DNA from: Oscarella lobularis
Taxonomy: Eukaryota; Porifera; Homoscleromorpha; Homosclerophorida; Oscarellidae
Assembly (NCBI RefSeq): GCF_947507565.1
Contig: NC_089176.1
Span: 3,534,001-3,598,000, forward strand
Direction: 5' to 3'
DNA length: 64,000 nt
The translations under genes and the position numbers were made by a program. Below, piece after piece: positions 57,383 through 64,000 of this stretch. Below the pieces are notes generated by a model. It was not told the DNA's origin. It saw only the letters and a list, made by a program, of their open reading frames with translations, and searched no databases. Every line of letters starts with the position of its first letter. The stretch's first letter is position 1.

Positions 57383-60300
57383 CTACTGGAGTTCATTGCT
57401 GCCGGCACGACGAGACGCGGCTCCTGAACGCCCGGCCGTTCGAGCAAGGCGAGCTTGAGCGGCCTCGTAATTCTCCGTGACGTCGTCCAACTCGCTTTGG
57501 AGACGACGTATCTTTGCCTTCAGAGTCTCGACTTGCTCGTCCTAGGGGGGGGAGATTACGTGCTTTTTCACCCCCAAGCGCTTCCCCTGGATCTTACCGC
57601 ATCCTCGAATTGACGTCTCAGGGATCTATTCTTTGACGTCAATTTTTCCACCTGCTCTTGGAGACGTTGCGACGCTTTGGTCTCCTCCTCCAGCTGGAAA
57701 TTCACTTCTCTCACTTTCCTTTCGAACCTGACGACACAATGGCTGTAAGAACTGCGTTACAGATGAGAAGCTCGCCATACTTTCGAGCGTTCTTCGTCGC
57801 ATCCTGACGTCCCTTCTGCTCTTCTTCGATCTGGCTTTCAAGGGAACGCATCTAGAGGCAATTTTTTAAATATGAAACAACGCAGCTGTCGTCGCGACGG
57901 TGGGCGCGGACCTTCTCCTGCAGCTTGGCAACGACGCGCTTTTCGGTCTTAGAGAGATTGGCCTCGGCCTCTTCCAAGCGCTCATTCAAGTCCTTGACTT
58001 GCCTCTCCAGAGAAGCCTATTGCATGATCTATCATCGCATGGATTTCGCTGGGCGCGATTGGGGACTTGCCTTCGCGTGCTCGGCAGCCGCAGCCGATTC
58101 TCGTTCTGACGAGACGTCCGACTGGAGGCGCGACACCTGATCTGTGGCCTTCTTCAGTTTGTCGCTCATAGCCGACAAGTCGTTTTCGCGATCCTCCAGA
58201 TCTTCCTAGAATAGGGAAAGCGGGGAATGGGGAACGCGGTCTATGTCTCGCAAACGAAATTCCTAACCTGTACGTCGTTGTACTTCTGCTCCAGCTTTCT
58301 CCTCGAATCTTGCATGCTGTCGGCTCTCTGCGTCTGCTCCGTCACCTTGTCGGCGAGATCGTTGCGGTCGCTTTCGGCCGCTTTGCGCGCTCGTTCAGTC
58401 TGTCGCACACAGTCACGATCTTTGTAGTACGCTTATCGCGCTCTCTCACCTGTTCAAGCGACGCTCTCAGGTCTTCAATCTCTCCCTGGAGATCATTGCA
58501 CTTCCTCTCCGACCTGGCGCTCGACTCGGCGAGAGTCTCTCTGGTCTTGACTTCGTCGTCGTACATAGCTTGCAAATCCTAAATCAATTGCACTCTAAAT
58601 CTCTCGAGAAGACAGAGGGGCGAGAATCGCTTACCCTGCATTGGAGCTGAAGTTTCTTGACTGTCTTGACTAGACCCGCAGATTCCTTGCCGGATCCTTC
58701 CAATTGACTTTGAAGCTCGTTCAATTCCATATCGACGCGCTTCTTCTGCTTGAACAGCTCGTTTTTAGCGCGCGACTCTTGATCCACGGTCTCCTGCAAC
58801 GCTTCGAGCTGGCGGGCGAAGTTTTTCCTACGAAGGCAGTTTCTCCCAGAGCTCGTTCAACCGATTTTTTACTCTACCGGTAGGCTTCAATTTCTTCTTC
58901 CTTTTCTAACACACGGCGATCGGATTCTTGCTTCAGTTGAGCCAATTCTAGCTGCAGTCTAAGAACTCTGCCTTCCTCTTGTTCCAAAGCTCCTTCAGCT
59001 TCCTAAGAGTGCAGCAACGCTCGTAATTTTTCTTCAGAAAACGGCGTACGAACCTCGAGAGCTGCCGTCAGTTCTTCTTTCTCGCTCTCCAACTTTTTCT
59101 TCATTTTTTCCAATTCGTGGGTCGACTTTCCGCCTTCGCCCAGCTGATCCGTCAAACTTTGGATCTCCGCTAAACGCGCAATTCCCAATTATCCACGTAC
59201 AGTACACACGCAAATCTCTTACATTTCAAATGCTTAATCTCCTTCGAAGCACTTTCAAACTCTCCTTGAAGATCGTCGTACGCGCTGCGCGCTTTCATCA
59301 ACTAATCAAGCGAGGAGCACGTGCTAGTGTGTCGCGATGCGTAAACTAACACCATACCTCAGTGGAGTAGCCTCTTGCCTCCCTTTGAGAATTATCAAAG
59401 TCGTCAGACAAAGTGTCGTACTTTGCCTTCCACTCGCTAAGCTGCTGATCGAATTTCCTGTGTTTCTTTTCAAGATTAGCACCGTTCGTCTGAGCCTAGA
59501 GTCCCCCAAGATGAGAATTTCTCCAGAGGAGGAACAGCGTTCGCCTACCTTCTCAAGATCAATGATCAAATCTTCTACTTCCACTTCGAGTCTAAGCTTC
59601 GTCTTCTCCACGTTCTTCTTCTGACCTTCGACGGTCTCGCACTTCTCTTCCAACTCGGAGATTCGACTAGCAAGCTTTTTCCTTTGAGTCGAGAACGCAC
59701 ACGAGTTAGTTTAGCATTTTAGAGAGAGAACGCCGATTCGCTCACTTCTCTGATTCCAAGTCTTGAACCCGTTGCTGTTCGGCGTCAAACTTGCTCTTGT
59801 AATCCTGACATTCGGACGACACTTTAGCCAGGGATCGTTGCAAGTCCATTTTCGACCCCTCTTCCTCGTCAACCGCTTCGGTGAGCGTTTGAACCTTGTC
59901 CATGGCACTGCGATATTTCGCTTGGATCTCCAAGCGCCCCTAAAACCGACCCCCATTTCCTTGTTGTCTTATATAGAAACGTGCTAACATACCGAATGCT
60001 CGTCGCTCAACTGCGAACGAAGATCCTCCACGGTCGAAACGAGGCCCGATTTTTCTTTCGAGATGGAACCGAGACTCGATTCCACCTGTTCGAGCTGGTT
60101 GGAGATATCGGTGTTTTCCGTCTGCAGTTTTTCCAACGCCGCTCTCGTGTCGGCAAGCAATTTCTCCGTCTCTCTGATCTTCGCATTGGCGTCGGCCAAG
60201 TGACCCTCGAGCTGTCTACACTGCTTCTCAGCGGAAGTCTACTCGAACAGAAAAAAAAATGCGCAAAGCAGAACAATGAGCTAAAAAAAACAAACCTTCG

Positions 60301-63300
60301 CGCGCGTCAAGTTCTCGACGTCACCGCCCAGGGAGAGCGATTGAGACGAGAGCTGCTTCTTCTCCGATTCGAGTCTAGAAACGAGGGGGAAAAAAAGAAT
60401 AGTATTCGTCTCTAATTCCGAAATACTCTTACTTTCCCTTGCTCTTCTCCAACTCAGCAATTCTCTCGTCCAAAGCGTTCACAGCGTCAGTGTGTTTCCT
60501 CTTGAGCATCGCGACAGTCGAGTCGCGTTCCTGCTGCGCTTTCGCAAGATCCTCGCGACCCCTTCTCACGTCGGCTTCGATTTTCTGGACGAGTTCCGTC
60601 TGAACGACAGTGGCGCCGCCCTGCTCTTCGAGACGATCCGTGAGATCTTCCATTTCGCGCTGAAGATTGGCGTTCTGCTTCTCGACGCGTTTTCGCTTCT
60701 CCTGCTCCGAGGCGAGATCTTCTTCGAGTTGCTCGATTCTCGCCTTTAGGGCCTTGATCTCTTTTTCCAGCGCGGCAATGCGCGACTGTTCGTCCTCGAT
60801 CTGTTGATTCAAAGCCGTCACTTCGTCGCCTTTCCTAAATAAAAGCAATATCGTGGTCAAAACTGCGTTGGTTGCTTTTTCTTCTTCTTTCAATCGGACT
60901 TTCTTAGAGCTTCGGTAATTTCGGCTTTGTTTTGCTCCACTTCGCTAAGGTTGTCTTGGAGAGACTGATAACGATTTTTCGTCAAATAATTGTATTCAAA
61001 CAGGCCACCACTACTCTCTCGCTCACCTTGAAATCCACCTCGAGCTTTCGTTTCGCCTTTTCCACGTCCGATCTCAGCTTGTGCTCCTTGTCTCTGGCCT
61101 GACTAACCTACGCAGAGACGAGCAATCGTAGAGAAAGGTTCACTAAAAGCTTTCTTCCGCTTGCCTCCTGCAGCTGACTTTCCAATTTCGTCTTCATTTT
61201 TCCAAGATGCTTAGCCTTGTCCTCTTCGGCTTGCTGCGCCTTTATCCTTTCCTATAAAAAAAAACGTTCGCTTCCTACACCGTCTCGGTATCCGTGCAAG
61301 TGAATTTCACCTCGAGGCTGACTTTCAGTGTCGACACTCCCTTATTGAGACGCTGGATGTCCTGATCTTTCTCCTTGACGACGTCACTGAGCGCGTTGAC
61401 CTGAGACAGCTTGGCCGCCTTTTCTTGATCAAGCTAGGGAGAGAGAAACGTAAGAATCCTAAAACGAATCTCTCTCTGTGTGTGTGCCTTCTCGTTGGCC
61501 AATTGGAGTTCGTTGAGTTCTAGCTTGAGCTGTTCTAGCTCCGCTTCGACTTTTCTCTTGATTTTCGACACTTCCAAATTGTTCTCCTCTTCCTCTTCCA
61601 ATCGAGCCGAAACCTCCTCGTAGCTCTGCTCCAAATCGGCGAGTCTAGCCTTCTGTTTCTCTATTTGCTCGTCATTGACGGCATTGGCATCTTGTTCCTA
61701 TGTGAATGTAGGCGCCGCGTCAGACGTGGTTCGCCTCTCTTAGATTACGCGCGCTAGATCGAACCCTTTGGAGTTCCTGGAACAGCTGCTGACTCTTTTC
61801 GACTTCTTCGCTGTACTTGCTTTCGAAGGCTTTTCGTTCCGTTTCTTCTTTCGTGAGTTTGTCTTTCGCTTTTGTGAGCTGATCAGAAAGACGCAGCAGC
61901 GTCAGAAAAAAAACAGAATCAAATTATATACGAAATTTGAGACCTCTTCGTTGATGACGCGAATTTCGTCTTCTTGACGCGCAACGTTGAGCAAAGGTTT
62001 GACCTAAATCCAAAATCGAATAAGAAATTAATTAATTAATTAATTAAAAAGTTCAAATACGCATGGCACATACAAGACCTCTATACGAAAACCCAAACTG
62101 ACCTTAGTGAAGAGTTTCCACCAAGACCAATTTTTCAAGAACATGAATTTCCTAACGTTGCGCTGAATCACAGCAATGCCAATTCTAGAGATGGCGAATG
62201 TTACCCATACTTAATCCCTTTAATTAATCTCCAAACCTTTGATCGAGAAGCTTCTTGTACTGTCGTCGCATCAGAAAACCGCGACAGAACGCCTGAAACT
62301 GCGTCAGCACTCTTCCCAGCTTCTCGTCGCGAAGATCTTCGAGACGACCGAGAACGCCGGCGCGAAAGAAGACCTTGCTCTTTCCAATGCGGAACTCGTT
62401 CGCTTCGAGTTGGAGCTCTTGGATGAGAAGATCGGCCGCCTTGCGACCGTCCATGAAGCCGGCGGGAATAGCAGTCGGAGCCAAAATGGCATATCTAGAC
62501 TTCGTTTTCAAAAAACCGAACTATACGCTTCTGTTTTTCTTATCCCCGGACCGTTGCTTGAAGTCGGAGAAGAAGAGGCGATTGGGAAAACCTTTTCGGC
62601 AGATGCGAATGCCTTCTAGAACGCCGTTGCAGCGGAGCTGGTGCAAGACGAGGTGAGCGTCGATCACGCCCGCTTTTTTCTGCTCGTTCGGGATGATGCA
62701 GCGGACGAAGTGGGGATGCGTGTTGCGAAGGTTCGTCATGAGATTGTTCAAGGATGCCTAAGGGGGAGGGTGACTAGAAACTACAGTACCACGGAAGATA
62801 GTGGGATTTTTTACCTTGTGCAACTGTGCGACTGTCTGGAACATGCCACCACCCTTCTTTTTGCCAGCTGGAGAAAAACGCGAGGGTGAGGCGAGAGTAA
62901 GGATTCAACCAAGCATTTTAGCATATACATATATAAGGAACTGCAAGGGGAGTTTCGCGATCTGCGGCTAGTCTAATCAAGACACGCGTGATGGGAGCGT
63001 GCTGAGTGACTGTGAATGAGCGAACGAATTAATTTTACCTTGTTCTGCCGACACGTAGCCAGTGAATAGGCTAGCAATGTACGCATTGGTGGACTTGGCA
63101 AGCATTCCAACGACGTAGTCGTTCTGAGGATCTTTGTTCTTCACGAGCCACATCGAAGCGTTGTAATCGACCTTAGGAGGCGCGAATAGCTGACCACAGA
63201 CCAATCCATTCGCAGATGGATACGTACCACGCCCGCGTAATGAGCCACTTGAAAATCGGGCGCATTTTCTTTTCCCTTCGCCGATCGGAAAGCCGGCTTG

Positions 63301-64000
63301 GAGAAGTTGGCCGACTTGCCGTCGTGATTGCTGACGAGTTTCTCCACGAACGACTTGTCGGTCGCTCGAGGAAAGAGGCATTCTTCGTCGAGCAAAGCGA
63401 GGATTCCTTGCGGCTAAAAGACGGAACGATTGCCGCGAGTCGTTCGTCGTCGCTCGGAGATTATTGTCAAACCTTTTCAATGAGATCGATGCACGGTTGG
63501 AGATCGAGTCCGAAATCGATGAAAGACCACTCGATTCCTTCGTTTCTGTACTCCTCCTGCTCCAAGATGAACATGTGATGGTTGAAGAATTGCTGGAGTC
63601 TTTCGTTCGTGTAGTTGATACACAGTTGCTCGAAGGAATTGAACTGAAAAAGGAAAAGCAGTAAGGATTATTGTTCCCCCCACGCGAAGGCTTCAAAAAC
63701 TGACGTCAAAAATTTCGAATCCTGCAATGTCAAGGACGCCAATGAAGAAGCTTCTTCTCTCCTACATAGAACAGCGTAGAAGTCTTTCCCTAAAATGAAC
63801 TTAGGCATAGAGAAAAACCTTCGTGTCGAGCGTCTGGTTGATTCGGTGCACCAACCAACGAAACATGCGCTCGTAGAGTAGCTTAGACAGCGCAGAAATG
63901 TCGTACTCCACCTGAGAAAAGATCACGCTAAAAAAACGCAGAGCCCAAGAGAAGACGGGGTGCCAACCTTCTCGGCATTCTGAGACTTGTTGACCCACTC
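57383..64000 (-). CDS. Myosin II heavy chain (non-muscle type), 3' part
   Basis: This gene enters from beyond position 64000 and ends at 57383. The visible motor part begins near the region before switch II ([36 protein letters not shown] at 63800-64000) and continues with the relay/lower 50-kDa region ([20 protein letters not shown], about 63335-63400), the actin-binding strut ([20 protein letters not shown], 62690-62750) and converter ([21 protein letters not shown]). One clear IQ motif ([17 protein letters not shown]) lies at about 62240-62300. From about 62100 to 57450 a long heptad-rich coiled coil is spread over roughly 25 short exons. It ends in a short non-helical tailpiece ([16 protein letters not shown]), the mark of non-muscle/smooth-type myosin II. 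N-terminal SH3-like domain, P-loop and switch I are outside the window. Exon ends are not all resolved. Confidence 0.9.
62027..62047. repeat. (ATTA)n microsatellite in a myosin intron
   Basis: About five units of ATTA lie inside an intron between the lever-arm and rod exons. No function is implied. Confidence 0.85.

Overview
This is a eukaryotic, clearly animal, chromosome segment. Genes are spliced by many very short GT-AG introns (typically about 45-80 bp, some exons as short as 30 bp) and are packed on both strands with intergenic gaps often below 200 bp. The gene set includes animal-type extracellular mosaics (an SVEP1/polydom homologue, a NIDO-sushi-Ig-FN3 protein), TMC channel-like proteins, a conventional protein kinase C, POMGNT2 and a myosin II heavy chain. 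A compact, intron-rich genome with these families fits a non-bilaterian marine invertebrate; a sponge (homoscleromorph-like) is my best guess, but that is inference. No bacterial features, CRISPR arrays or tRNA/rRNA genes were recognised.

Layout. 0-5.3 kb: housekeeping genes, namely the 5' end of IFT140 (-), peroxisomal DECR2 (+), METTL23 (+), ACTR6 (-) and the RNase P/MRP subunit POP7 (+). 5.4-18.9 kb: three tandem minus-strand genes headed by a von Willebrand A domain: a short degenerate copy (C), a full-length SVEP1/polydom-like gene (B) and a recent truncated duplicate of its 5' half (A). 19-27.3 kb: ERCC1 (-), two paralogous F-box/LRR genes (-) flanking a single-exon Kazal-type membrane protein (+), and ATG12 (+). 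27.5-37.6 kb: CFAP52 (-), POMGNT2 (-), the DNA glycosylase MPG (+) and a complete conventional PKC (+). 38-42.2 kb: a secreted sushi/EGF/NIDO/Ig/FN3 mosaic containing a coding minisatellite. 42.4-51.3 kb: two tandem TMC genes separated by a GC-rich segment of unknown nature. 51.3-57.1 kb: a SINE-like stretch, an intronless secreted beta-helix protein (-), IQCK (-) and EME1 (+). 57.4-64 kb: the 3' part of a myosin II heavy chain (-), running off the window.

How it works together. Several neighbours are head-to-head with 24-190 bp between start codons (IFT140/DECR2, ACTR6/POP7, FBXL-2/ATG12, IQCK/EME1), implying shared promoters. Otherwise the genes belong to unrelated pathways: cilia (IFT140, CFAP52, IQCK), DNA repair (ERCC1, EME1, MPG), RNA processing, autophagy, and cell surface/matrix. 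The accessory parts, where local duplication and domain shuffling are visible, are the SVEP1-like cluster, the F-box/LRR pair, the NIDO mosaic, the TMC pair and the beta-helix gene. Exon boundaries were worked out by eye from splice signals, reading phase and family homology recalled from knowledge. For DECR2, METTL23, POP7, ERCC1, ATG12, PKC and EME1 the summed exon lengths are divisible by three, which supports those models.
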